Assembly: GCF_900113745.1 (NCBI RefSeq)
Contig: NZ_FOQL01000002.1
Location: 310,001 to 374,000, forward strand
Direction of reading: 5' to 3'
DNA: 64,000 bases
From: Pseudomonas guineae
Lineage (GTDB): Bacteria; Pseudomonadota; Gammaproteobacteria; Pseudomonadales; Pseudomonadaceae
The first letter of the stretch is position 1; each line of letters begins with the position of its first letter. Below, in pieces: positions 17,949 through 26,184 of the stretch. Below the pieces are notes generated by a model, which saw only the letters and a list, made by a program, of their open reading frames with translations, had not been told where the DNA came from and searched no databases. A program made the translations under genes and the position numbers.

Positions 17949-18902
17949 ATGACCACTGCGAAGGCCCCGATGCGTGTGTTGATTGCTGAAGCCGAGCACG
18001 GGCTGTATGCCGACTTGTTGCGCCAGCACGTGCCTGAGCTTGAGTTGTTTGGCAGCGATCAGTCGGCTGAGCTGAGTGAATATGCCGCAGGCGGTGCAAT
18101 CTGGCTGGGTCAACCGGACTTGCTTGCGCCGTTGCTGCAACAAGGCCTGCAGCCGCAGTGGCTGCAATCGACTTGGGCCGGTATCACTCCGTTGTTGGCG
18201 GCTGGTTTACCGACGAATTATCCGCTGACCCGCGCTGTGGGCATTTTCGGCCAGGTAATGGCTGAGTATGTGCTCTGCCATCTGCTAGCCCATGAGCGCC
18301 AGCTGTTGGCCCGGGTGGCGGCGCAGGTCGAGCAGTGCTGGGACAACCGCCAGCCGCACAGCCTTAATGGGCGCAGCGCATTGATTGTCGGCACGGGTGA
18401 TATCGGCCTGAGCGTGGCGCAGTTTCTTGCGCCATTTGGTATCGAGCTGTGCGGCATTGCCAGCCACCCACGGCATTTGCCACCGTTTCGACAGGTGGCC
18501 GGGCTCGATGAGCTGTCGCGCCTGGCGGGCGAGGCCGACTACCTGATCAACCTGCTGCCGGATACCCCGGCCACCCGCGACATTTATAACGGGACGTTCT
18601 TTGCCTGCTGCAAACCCAGCGCGCTGTTTATCAATGCCGGGCGTGGCGTCGCGGTGGTCGATGCCGATCTGGTCGCAGCGCTGCACCAGGGCCAGCTGGC
18701 CGGATCGGTGATTGACGTCTGCCGAGAGGAGCCCCTGCCCGCAGGTCATCCGTTCTGGAATGCGCCACGGCTATTGCTCACCGGGCATAGCTCAGCGCCC
18801 ACTGATCCACGCCTGCTGGTGCAGTTGTTTGTCGACAACCTGGCGCGCTGGCAGGGCGGTAACGCGTTGCGCGGGCAGGTGGATTTTGTCCGCGGCTATT
18901 AA
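17949..18902 (+). CDS. D-2-hydroxyacid dehydrogenase (glyoxylate/hydroxypyruvate reductase type)
   Basis: NAD(P)-dependent oxidoreductase of 317 residues. The nucleotide fold shows ALIVGTGDIGLSVAQFL, the catalytic Arg lies in INAGRGVAVVD, the Glu in DVCREEPLPAGHPFW and the His in LTGHSSAPTD. The wording around these motifs fits the GhrA/GhrB-like reductases of glyoxylate and hydroxypyruvate; the real substrate cannot be fixed. It begins six bases after the ycgL stop and likely belongs to the rnd operon. Confidence 0.92.
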   Translation: MTTAKAPMRVLIAEAEHGLYADLLRQHVPELELFGSDQSAELSEYAAGGAIWLGQPDLLAPLLQQGLQPQWLQSTWAGITPLLAAGLPTNYPLTRAVGIFGQVMAEYVLCHLLAHERQLLARVAAQVEQCWDNRQPHSLNGRSALIVGTGDIGLSVAQFLAPFGIELCGIASHPRHLPPFRQVAGLDELSRLAGEADYLINLLPDTPATRDIYNGTFFACCKPSALFINAGRGVAVVDADLVAALHQGQLAGSVIDVCREEPLPAGHPFWNAPRLLLTGHSSAPTDPRLLVQLFVDNLARWQGGNALRGQVDFVRGY

Positions 18903-18989
18903 CCCGCCATCCATTCGGCATGCCACCCTTGGCCGCTGCTAGCCAACCGGCTAGACTGCCGGCCTTTTCGCCCTTCACGTACCCTCGCC

Positions 18990-19439
18990 ATGGCCGCCAA
19001 AGTCGAACCCTTCTGGAAACGTAAAACCCTCGATCAGCTGGATCAGAACGAGTGGGAATCGCTGTGCGATGGCTGCGGTCTGTGCTGCCTGCAAAAGCTT
19101 GAGGATGAGGACGATGGCAGCGTTTATTACACGCGCGTCGCCTGCAAGCTGCTGGATCTAGATACCTGCCGCTGCACCGACTACAGCAACCGGCGCAAGT
19201 TTGTCGCCGATTGTATTCAGCTTACCCCGGCCCAGGCTGACCAGTTTCAGTGGCTGCCGCCGACTTGCGCCTATCGCCTGGTCAGTGAAGGCAAGGATCT
19301 GCTGCTCTGGCATCACCTGGTTTGTGGTGACACCGAACAGGTGCACAAACAAAAAATCTCCCAGGCCGGGCGCATGCTTAGTGAAAACAGCGTGGCCGAA
19401 GAAGACTGGGAAGATCACATGATCTTCCGTTCGGGCTGA
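18990..19439 (+). CDS. YcgN-family cysteine-cluster protein
   Basis: A 149-residue member of the YcgN/YkgJ-type CxxCxxCC family. [13 protein letters not shown] carries the N-terminal cysteine cluster; further Cys residues are in [23 protein letters not shown] and PPTCAYR. Such proteins probably bind zinc or an iron-sulfur cluster, but their function is not established. It follows the dehydrogenase on the same strand after 87 bases and may be part of the same transcript. Confidence 0.92.
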   Translation: MAAKVEPFWKRKTLDQLDQNEWESLCDGCGLCCLQKLEDEDDGSVYYTRVACKLLDLDTCRCTDYSNRRKFVADCIQLTPAQADQFQWLPPTCAYRLVSEGKDLLLWHHLVCGDTEQVHKQKISQAGRMLSENSVAEEDWEDHMIFRSG

Positions 19440-19503
19440 ACCGCACGTCTGTAACGCTGCCTAAACTCACCTACGCCAATGAACAGCCCTGTGGAGCCTT
19501 GCC

Positions 19504-20730
19504 ATGTTGATTCGCCGTCTGCTGTTGTCTGTGGTTTTACTGAGTTCGAGCACGCCGTTGTGGGCGAAGAAGGTGGACCTGGATTATCGCGTGCGTTTCC
19601 TGCCTGAGACCGAGCAAGCCGAAGTCAGCCTCACCTTAGCTGATGGCGCGCCGGTGCTTAGCCTGGCTTTAAATCTGGGTGAACAGGGCATTTACAGCGA
19701 TTTCAAGGCCGATGGTCAGTGGACCCAGGACAAACCAGAACTCGGCACCTGGCAGCCGGCTAAAGGTAAATCGACCCTGACGTATCGCGTACGCATCAAC
19801 CACGAACGCAGCCCAGGCCGCTTCGATGCGCGGATGACTAAAGACTGGGCCTTGCTGCGTGGTGACGATCTGGTACCGGCGGTAACGCTGCGTCAGGAAG
19901 ATAAAACTGAGCTGGTTTCGCGCCTGCAGTTCGACTTACCCAAGGGCTGGAAGAGTGTCGAAACCGGCTGGCCACGTATCGGTAAGAACAAATTCAGGGT
20001 CGATAATGCACAGCGCAAATTTGATCGACCGACCGGTTGGATAGTCGCCGGCAAGGTGGGTACTCGTCGCGGCAAATTAGGCGAGACCGATATCACCATC
20101 TCGGCGCCGGTCGGCGAAGGCATGCGCCGCATGGACGTAATGACCCTGCTGACTTTTATCTGGCCGCATGCTCAGGAAGTGTTCCCGCGCGACCCCGCCA
20201 AGCTGCTGATTGTCGGGGCGGGTGATCCGATGTGGCGCGGCGGCCTGTCGGCAGCTAACTCTTATTACATGCACAGCGATCGGCCGCTGGTTAGCGAGAA
20301 CGGTACCAGCTCCCTAGTGCATGAGCTTGTGCATGTGTTCAGCCGTATCCGCGCCCGCGACCGCAGTGACTGGATCACCGAAGGCATCGCCGAGTACTAC
20401 GCCATCGAGCTGATGCGCCGCGCTGGCGGCCTGAGCGAGGAGCGCTATCAGAAAATTCGCGAACAGCTGATTGGCTGGAGTAAACCGGTAAAAAGCCTGC
20501 GCACCGACAACTCGAGTGGTCCGGTCACCGCTCGCGCTGTTCTGTTGCTGCAGGAGCTGGATCGAGAAATCCGTCAGGCCACCAAGGGCAGCACGCAGCC
20601 GCGCTCTCTGGATGACGTGACCCGCGGCCTGATGCGCTTGGACAAGGCCAGCACCAAAGACTTTATCGAAATCAGCGAAAACGTTATGGGCGGCGCCTCC
20701 GAAGTGCTGGACAGCAAGCTGTTGCGCTAG
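19504..20730 (+). CDS. Secreted gluzincin-like metallopeptidase
   Basis: A 408-residue exported protein with a signal peptide ending at about residue 21 (PLWA then KKVD). After an N-terminal beta-rich part resembling the M1/M61 aminopeptidase wing, the zinc site HELVH occurs at about residue 277 and the third ligand is most likely the Glu in ITEGIAEYYA. The spacing between second His and this Glu is 15 residues, three shorter than the usual 18 of M1 enzymes. A GGAG lies before the ATG. It probably cleaves peptides in the periplasm; specificity is unknown. The 8-bp tandem repeat starts 29 bases after the stop. Confidence 0.85.
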   Translation: MLIRRLLLSVVLLSSSTPLWAKKVDLDYRVRFLPETEQAEVSLTLADGAPVLSLALNLGEQGIYSDFKADGQWTQDKPELGTWQPAKGKSTLTYRVRINHERSPGRFDARMTKDWALLRGDDLVPAVTLRQEDKTELVSRLQFDLPKGWKSVETGWPRIGKNKFRVDNAQRKFDRPTGWIVAGKVGTRRGKLGETDITISAPVGEGMRRMDVMTLLTFIWPHAQEVFPRDPAKLLIVGAGDPMWRGGLSAANSYYMHSDRPLVSENGTSSLVHELVHVFSRIRARDRSDWITEGIAEYYAIELMRRAGGLSEERYQKIREQLIGWSKPVKSLRTDNSSGPVTARAVLLLQELDREIRQATKGSTQPRSLDDVTRGLMRLDKASTKDFIEISENVMGGASEVLDSKLLR

Positions 20731-20759
20731 CGGCCGCACTGAGTAAGCATGCGGTGTAG

Positions 20760-20803
20760 TTGCTGAGTTGCTGAGTTGCTGAGTTGCTGAGTTGCTGAGT
20801 TGC
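20760..20803. repeat. 8-bp tandem repeat, (TTGCTGAG)5 plus half unit
   Basis: Five perfect copies of TTGCTGAG (20760-20799) followed by TTGC. It lies between the peptidase gene and the LysR remnant, directly before the remnant's ATG. Copy number is likely to vary between strains by slippage. Confidence 0.97.
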
Positions 20804-20811
20804 AGTGCCGC

Positions 20812-20973
20812 ATGCGCCGTCTACCGTCCCTTACCGCCCTGCGCATCTTCGAGTGCGTCGCCCGGCACGCGCACTTTAGTCGGGTGGCGGCCGCTGTTCA
20901 CCAAGAACGACAACGCCAAGGCTTTCAACCGCGCATTGACCCGCGCCTTCAGTCAGCTCAAGCCGTGTTGTAG
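20812..20973 (+). pseudogene. Remnant of a LysR-family (GcvA-like) regulator
   Basis: The frame from the ATG at 20812 reads MRRLPSLTALRIFECVARHA followed by HFSRVAAAVH, which is the N-terminal helix-turn-helix start of a GcvA/AmpR-type LysR regulator. Right where the recognition helix (normally T-Q-S/A-A-V-S-R) should come, the match stops and 22 unrelated residues lead to TAG after 53 codons. The rest of the roughly 300-residue regulator is missing; the next gene is opposed and begins its 3' end 15 bases later. A deletion has therefore removed most of the gene. The 8-bp repeat just upstream may have helped. Confidence 0.8.
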
Positions 20974-20988
20974 CGGCTGGGTTACGGC

Positions 20989-21459
20989 TTACTTGAGACC
21001 AAGGCCGGATTTGGTGTTCAAGCCCTTGGCCATGCGGTCGTAGAGCACCACATTGACGGTGGCGGCGAGGTTCATGCAACCCTGGGTAGGGATGTAGATC
21101 ACGTCCTCACACCAGTCAAGCACTTCTTTACTCAGCGAGCCGTCTTCGGGGCCGAAGATATAGATGGCGCGGTCGGGGTGGGTGTATTGCGGCAGTGGGC
21201 GTGCACCTTCGACCAGCTCCACAGCGACAGGCGTACAGCCAATGGGAATTATTTGCTGCAGGTCTTCAACGCCTATCAGCGGAATATCCATATAGATGCG
21301 CTGCGTGTCGGTGACGAAGTCGCGTGCCCGCGCATAGCGTTTGCCGCTGTAAAACACTGAGGCCGCGCTATAGCAGCCTGCTGCGCGCATTACCGAGCCA
21401 ACGTTTTCTGGGGATTTTGGGTTGAACAACCCGATGCAGCTGTATCGTTTGTTTGCCAC
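20989..21459 (-). CDS. SpoU/TrmH-family RNA 2'-O-methyltransferase
   Basis: SAM-dependent methyltransferase of the SPOUT class, about 157 residues, the single-domain size of TrmL-like enzymes. The conserved motifs are FNPKSPENVGSVMRAAGCY (motif 1), YIFGPEDGSLS (motif 2) and IPTQGCMNLAATVNVVLYDR (motif 3 and the knot). It would modify a tRNA or rRNA ribose; the target nucleotide cannot be deduced. I favour the GTG at 21459 because AAGG is spaced 8 bases upstream and the conserved part starts at once; a TTG at 21489 is also in frame. Confidence 0.92.
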   Translation of the reverse strand: MANKRYSCIGLFNPKSPENVGSVMRAAGCYSAASVFYSGKRYARARDFVTDTQRIYMDIPLIGVEDLQQIIPIGCTPVAVELVEGARPLPQYTHPDRAIYIFGPEDGSLSKEVLDWCEDVIYIPTQGCMNLAATVNVVLYDRMAKGLNTKSGLGLK

Positions 21460-21534
21460 GTGTCCGGCCTTTTCTGTGCCTTGCGGCAACCAAGATTAAA
21501 GGCCGGCGATTATACGGGGTGGGCAGGCCGGGGC

Positions 21535-21906
21535 CTATTCTTTGCTCTTCAGCCGTGCAGCTAGGTCGGCAAAGGGGTTGTGTGTGGCCTGTGCCGTCTT
21601 CGGTGTACTGAGCGAGCCTTCGCTAAAGTACTGCTGATCGGTGTAGCGCGAATGCTCATTGTCATGGCAGAACAGGCACAGCAGTTCCCAGTTGGAACCG
21701 TCCTGCGGGTTGTTGTCATGGTTGTGATCGCGGTGGTGTACGGTCAACTCGCTCAGGCGCTTACCGGCGAACTCACGGGCACAGCGGCCGCAGACGTGTG
21801 GGTACATTTTTAACGCTTTGTCGCGGTAACCTTCCTCACGCGAGCGCTGGGCATCGGCGAGGATGCGGTCAAGCTTGGCGGTGGCGGGTGATTTATCGCT
21901 GCTCAT
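21535..21906 (-). CDS. yajD: YajD-family HNH nuclease
   Basis: A 123-residue HNH endonuclease-fold protein. It has the zinc-binding pair CGRC, the core LTVHHRDHNHDNNPQDG, and the second pair in LLCLFCHDNEH. Family members are widespread in gammaproteobacteria, but their cellular substrate is unknown. The start MSSDKSPATAKLD at 21906 matches the family; the in-frame ATG at 21981 would add a non-conserved leader. Confidence 0.92.
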   Translation of the reverse strand: MSSDKSPATAKLDRILADAQRSREEGYRDKALKMYPHVCGRCAREFAGKRLSELTVHHRDHNHDNNPQDGSNWELLCLFCHDNEHSRYTDQQYFSEGSLSTPKTAQATHNPFADLAARLKSKE

Positions 21907-22031
21907 CTGGAATCTCGTGAATTGTGCCTGTGTGCCCAGTCTAGCCTTGCCGGCGATCAGTGAGAACTGCCAGTTCGGCACTTAAGTGCTTGCGTGTGGC
22001 CCAAGTGACTACCTGTTCATGGAGATGTTAT

Positions 22032-22334
22032 ATGCGCCGGATCATTTTACTCGTTGCCCTGACTACCCTTGCCAGCACGTCGTTGTTGGCTCAGCAACCT
22101 ATTGGAAATCCGTCTCCTGAACCGGCGACAGGTGCGCCCGGCACGGCAACACCGCAACCTTATGGCATGCCTGCTGCGCCACGGCATCTGCCGAGCGCGC
22201 CGGCTAACAGCGCGCCGCTGCTTAAGCAGCCCCCCTTATCAGAGCGCTCGCAGAACCGCCGCGATCAAGACCTGCAACTGTTGCGCGAGCAACGCGAGCG
22301 CAATGCACAACCGCGGAAAAAGCCCGCTGAGTGA
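22032..22334 (+). CDS. Small secreted Pro/Ala-rich protein
   Basis: A 100-residue protein with a clear signal peptide (RRIILLVALTTLASTSLLA, cleavage near residue 20) and a low-complexity mature part rich in Pro, Ala and Gln, ending with a charged region (SERSQNRRDQDLQLLREQRE). GGAG lies 7 bases before the ATG. I recognise no family. It stands alone between an opposed HNH gene and an opposed peptidase gene. Signal peptide, Shine-Dalgarno and charged C-terminus make it likely real. Confidence 0.75.
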   Translation: MRRIILLVALTTLASTSLLAQQPIGNPSPEPATGAPGTATPQPYGMPAAPRHLPSAPANSAPLLKQPPLSERSQNRRDQDLQLLREQRERNAQPRKKPAE

Positions 22335-22370
22335 CCGATCGCTTTGGCTACGAGAGTACTTTTTGCGGCC

Positions 22371-24401
22371 TCAGTGCAGGCCGAGTACCTTGAAGATAAA
22401 GGCGTACTCCAGGGCGATATCCTTGAGCGCCTGATAGCGCCCGCTCATGCCGCCATGGCCGGCGTCTAGATCGGTCTTCAAAAGCAAAAGGTGGCTGTCG
22501 GTCTTGTGCGCCCGTAGTTTGGCCACCCACTTGGCGGCTTCCCAATACTGCACGCGGCTGTCGTTGTAGCCGGCCACGGCGAGGATCGCAGGATAAGCTT
22601 GGGCCTGGATATTCTCGTAAGGCGCGTAGCTTTTGATTCGCTCGAATACTTCAGGCTCGCTCGGGTCGCCCCATTCATCGTATTCGGTGACGGTCAGCGG
22701 CAGGTCGGGATTCTGCATGGTGTTGAGCACATCAACAAACGGCACCTCAGCGATGGCGGCCGCGAACAGTTCTGGGCGCTGGTTAAGCACGGCACCGATC
22801 AACAGGCCGCCGGCGCTGCCGCCGCTGATAACCAGTTGTTCGGCCTGGGTGTAGCCGCTGTTGATCAGGTGTTCGGCGCAGGCAATAAAGTCGCTGAACG
22901 AGTTGTGCTTGTGTTGCAGCTTGCCGGCGCGGTACCAGGCTTCGCCCAGTTCGCCGCCACCGCGCACATGGGCAATGGCAAAGACGAAACCGCGTTCGAG
23001 CAGCGACAGGCGTGCGTGGGAGAACCATGGATCGAGGCTTTCGCCGTAAGCGCCGTAGCCATACAAGTAAAGCGGCGCACTGCTGCCCAGTACATCGCGT
23101 CTGGCCACCAGGCTGATCGGCACCTGAGTGCCGTCTGCCGCTGTCGCCCACACGCGCTGGCTGACATAGCTGTCAGCATCGAATGGGCCGAGTACCGGGG
23201 TTTGCTTGAGCACCTGTTGCGCGCCGCTGGCCAGTTCCAGTTGACGAACTTGCGCCGGGCGGTTGAGTGCTTCGTAGCGCAGGCGAATCACCGTGCTGTC
23301 GAACTCTAGGCTGTCCTGCACATACAGGCTGTAGGCCGCGTCGGGTAACTGCACGCGGTAGGCCATTTGCCCTTGCGGTTGTACCTCGATGATTGGCAGG
23401 CCGTTTTCGCGCAGGCTAAGTACCAGAGCCTGCTGATTAAGGCTGACGCCTTCGAGCATCACTTGCGGATCATGCGCGCGCAGCAGGTGCCAGTACTGGC
23501 GCCCCGGGCTTGTTGCGGGGGCGCTGAACAGGGCGAAGTTGATACCGTCTTGGTTGCTGCGAATCAGCCAGCACCACTGACCATCGAGCATGCCGTGGTC
23601 GATGTCGTATTCATGGCCGTCTTCGCGCGGGGCCACGCAGCTGAAGCTGTCTTGCGGTGTGGCGGCATCCAGCACCCAGGTTTCGCTGGTGGTTTTGCTG
23701 CCCAGCTGCAAAATCAGCTGACGTTCCGAGCTGCTGCGGTAGCAACTGAGGAAGAAACGCCCGTCGGGTTCATTGAACACCAACTCGGCCGCGTCAGTGC
23801 CCAGTGTGTGGCGATAGAGTTTGTGCGGGCGGTGGGTGTCGTCCAGCTCGCCGAAGAACAGGGTCTGGCTGTCATTGGCCCAGGTCATGCTGCCGTCGCA
23901 GTCAGCGAACGGCAGCTCGATCAGGCTGTCGTCGGCCAGTTCCTTGACGAACAACTGGTAGGTTTCCTCACCGCAGGTGTCCAGGCTGTAGGCCAGGCGC
24001 TGATGATCAGGGCTGATGCTAAATGCCCCCAGTGAGAGAAACCCGCCCTCGGCCAGCGCATTGGGGTCGAGCAGCAACTGCTCGCTGTGTTCATCGACGT
24101 TCAGCGTGCCATCGGCCGGTTTGCGGCAGCGGTAATGCCGTGGGTATTCGTCGCCAGCGACAGTGCGCTGGTAATACAGGTACGGCCCCCAAGGCGAAGG
24201 TAGGCTGAGATCGGTTTCGCGGATGCGCCCCTTAATCTCCTCAAACAGGCTTTCACGCAGCGTTAATTGCTCGCTGAGTTGCTGTTCCAGGTAGGCGTTT
24301 TCCGCCTTGAGGTGATCGAGCACCTCTGCACTGTCGCGGTTTTCCAGCCAGCAATAAGGGTCGGCAGCGTTATCGGCGCGGGCGATGGGGGCGTGAGACA
24401 T
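22371..24401 (-). CDS. ptrB: Oligopeptidase B (S9A serine peptidase)
   Basis: Cytoplasmic peptidase of 676 residues that cuts short peptides after Arg or Lys. An N-terminal seven-bladed propeller covers about residues 70-400; the C-terminal alpha/beta-hydrolase carries the nucleophile Ser529 in SGGSAGGLLIG, the Asp in AGYNDSRVQYW and the His in DAGHGGMSGR. YDEWGDPSEPE is a typical oligopeptidase B stretch. GGAG is spaced 7 bases from the ATG. The concentric palindromic element lies just upstream and might affect its leader. Confidence 0.94.
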   Translation of the reverse strand: MSHAPIARADNAADPYCWLENRDSAEVLDHLKAENAYLEQQLSEQLTLRESLFEEIKGRIRETDLSLPSPWGPYLYYQRTVAGDEYPRHYRCRKPADGTLNVDEHSEQLLLDPNALAEGGFLSLGAFSISPDHQRLAYSLDTCGEETYQLFVKELADDSLIELPFADCDGSMTWANDSQTLFFGELDDTHRPHKLYRHTLGTDAAELVFNEPDGRFFLSCYRSSSERQLILQLGSKTTSETWVLDAATPQDSFSCVAPREDGHEYDIDHGMLDGQWCWLIRSNQDGINFALFSAPATSPGRQYWHLLRAHDPQVMLEGVSLNQQALVLSLRENGLPIIEVQPQGQMAYRVQLPDAAYSLYVQDSLEFDSTVIRLRYEALNRPAQVRQLELASGAQQVLKQTPVLGPFDADSYVSQRVWATAADGTQVPISLVARRDVLGSSAPLYLYGYGAYGESLDPWFSHARLSLLERGFVFAIAHVRGGGELGEAWYRAGKLQHKHNSFSDFIACAEHLINSGYTQAEQLVISGGSAGGLLIGAVLNQRPELFAAAIAEVPFVDVLNTMQNPDLPLTVTEYDEWGDPSEPEVFERIKSYAPYENIQAQAYPAILAVAGYNDSRVQYWEAAKWVAKLRAHKTDSHLLLLKTDLDAGHGGMSGRYQALKDIALEYAFIFKVLGLH

Positions 24402-24444
24402 GGGGTAACTCCGTTAGATGACGGCCAACAGCGGGGACGCCGAA

Positions 24445-24584
24445 GAACCTGTGCAAAACCTGCTGCGCGTCGGCCCTGCTGCGTTAAAAACAGGCTCGGA
24501 CTGCTCATTTACAACTTGTAAACTCCGCGTCCTCGCCTGTTTTTGCCTTGCATGTCTCTAGCTCGCGAGCTTTTGAACAGGTTC
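24445..24584. repeat. Concentric palindromic intergenic element
   Basis: Three inverted repeats share one centre near 24515. The outer arms are GAACCTGTGCAAAA (24445-24458) and TTTTGAACAGGTTC (24571-24584), 13 of 14 matching; the middle arms are AAAAACAGGC (24486-24495) and GCCTGTTTTT (24535-24544), perfect; the core is TTTACAA-C-TTGTAAA (24508-24522), perfect. It lies between divergent genes. I recall similar intergenic sequences in other Pseudomonas, so it is probably a dispersed mobile-type palindrome, but only one copy is in this window. Confidence 0.85.
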
Positions 24585-24698
24585 AAAGCAGGCAAAAGCC
24601 GTTATCATAAGCGCCACTTCGCCCGTCGGCTGCTGAAATCTGCGCGCTTCTGTATCTGCCAGTCAGCAGCCCTATTAATGCCAGAGAATTTGCGTTTT

Positions 24699-25172
24699 AT
24701 GACTGAAAACGACTACCTGCTTGCCTGGGGTGCCTATCTAGTTGCAGCACTCGGCTGTCTGTTGGTGTGGTTTCGTCTGACCAGCTGGATGTGGCGCTAC
24801 GTGCGCGAGCCGCTGCGCGTGCTGGTTCTGGTGTTGCTGTTCAGCCCGACCATTGTTGACCCTGGCAAAGATCAGTTCGCCCCAGCGATCGCCATCACCG
24901 CCATGGACCTGCTGCTGGACGTGGGTAACAACGCCTGGCGTGCGGTGGCCGACTTGAGCATGTACGGCTTGATCGCGTTTGTCCTGTACCTGCTGTTTGT
25001 GGCCATTCGCTGGCCTGTGGAACGCTGGTGGCAGGCGCGCAAAGGCCCCGCGCCGATTGCCGATGACGAGCCGACCCTGCGCGAGATGATGGCGCGCGAT
25101 GCTGATAACCCAGAAGACACCCGCTACGATGCCCGCGGCGACCGCCGTATGCGCGTAGAGCCCCGTCTGTAG
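24699..25172 (+). CDS. Conserved hypothetical membrane protein
   Basis: A 157-residue protein with three hydrophobic segments (about residues 6-24, 38-52 and 87-108) and a polar, charged C-terminal tail with LREMMARDADNPEDTRYDAR. I know of no function. The ATG at 24699 (MTENDYLLAWGAYL) puts the first helix at the N-terminus; longer in-frame starts run into the palindromic element and are unlikely. It lies between ptrB (divergent) and a glutamine amidotransferase gene on the same strand. Confidence 0.83.
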   Translation: MTENDYLLAWGAYLVAALGCLLVWFRLTSWMWRYVREPLRVLVLVLLFSPTIVDPGKDQFAPAIAITAMDLLLDVGNNAWRAVADLSMYGLIAFVLYLLFVAIRWPVERWWQARKGPAPIADDEPTLREMMARDADNPEDTRYDARGDRRMRVEPRL

Positions 25173-25365
25173 GCGGCACCGTCGGCCTTGCCTGTCAGCA
25201 GGCTAAACGGTCATGTGCGCTGTCTCTTTGCACCCGACCCCAAGGCATATGACGAAGCGAGCCGTTTGTTGTGGCGAGTTCTGATGGGGTTCTTATCATT
25301 GGCGCCTAAGCGCCCGGAGGCCAGATTGCGGCTAGATGCACAACGACAGCGCGAGGCATTGCGCC

Positions 25366-26142
25366 ATGTGTGAATTGCTGGGCATGAGTGCCAATGTGCC
25401 GACCGATATCGTCTTCAGCTTTACCGGCCTGATGCAGCGCGGCGGACGTACCGGGCCGCACCGCGATGGCTGGGGCATCGGCTTCTATGAAGGGCGCGGC
25501 CTGCGCCTGTTTCAAGACCCGCGTGCGAGCAGCGAGTCTGAGGTGGCGCAGTTAGTGCAGCGCTACCCAATCAAGAGTGAAGTGGTCATCGGCCATATCC
25601 GTCAGGCCAATGTCGGCCGCGTCTGCCTGGCTAATACTCATCCATTTATGCGCGAAATGTGGGGCCGCAATTGGTGCTTTGCGCACAACGGCCAATTGGC
25701 CGATTTTGTCCCGCGTCTGGATATCTATCGACCGATTGGTGATACCGACAGCGAAGCAGCCTTCTGTGACCTGCTCAACCGCCTGCGCCACGCTTTTCCT
25801 GAGCCGGTTGCGGTAGAGGCGTTGCTGCCAGTCCTGGTCAAGGCCTGTGCCGGTTATCGTCAGCAGGGGGTGTTCAACTGCTTGCTCAGCGATGGCGATT
25901 GGCTGTTCAGCTTTTGTTCAACCAAGTTGGCACATATCACCCGGCGTGCACCGTTTGGCCCGGCTCATTTGAAAGATGCTGATATGCAGGTGGATTTTCA
26001 ATCGGAAACCACGCCCAATGATGTAGTCAGCGTACTAGCCACTGAGCCTTTGACCAATAACGAGAGCTGGACGTTGTACCAGCCGGGCGAGTGGCGTTTG
26101 TGGCGCGGTGGTGAATGTGTCGCGCAGGGCGTGGCTGGCTGA
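25366..26142 (+). CDS. Class II glutamine amidotransferase (YafJ type)
   Basis: A stand-alone Ntn-hydrolase glutaminase domain of 258 residues. Initiator Met is followed by Cys2 (MCELLGMSAN), the nucleophile that must be exposed by Met removal; this fixes the start at 25366 over the in-frame ATG at 25336. Other signature parts are HRDGWGIGFYEG, VIGHIRQANVGRV, NTHPFMRE and FAHNGQL. No synthase domain is attached, so the ammonia acceptor is unknown. GAGG lies about 10 bases before the ATG. Homologues are annotated as YafJ/predicted amidotransferase. Confidence 0.94.
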   Translation: MCELLGMSANVPTDIVFSFTGLMQRGGRTGPHRDGWGIGFYEGRGLRLFQDPRASSESEVAQLVQRYPIKSEVVIGHIRQANVGRVCLANTHPFMREMWGRNWCFAHNGQLADFVPRLDIYRPIGDTDSEAAFCDLLNRLRHAFPEPVAVEALLPVLVKACAGYRQQGVFNCLLSDGDWLFSFCSTKLAHITRRAPFGPAHLKDADMQVDFQSETTPNDVVSVLATEPLTNNESWTLYQPGEWRLWRGGECVAQGVAG

Positions 26143-26184
26143 GCAAATGCAGGTTTAGGACGGGTTTACGGGGGGAGGGGAGCA

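Noticed and set aside
25301..25314. GGCGC-CTAA-GCGCC hairpin before the amidotransferase gene as a terminator
   Set aside because: No T-run follows and the stem is only five pairs.
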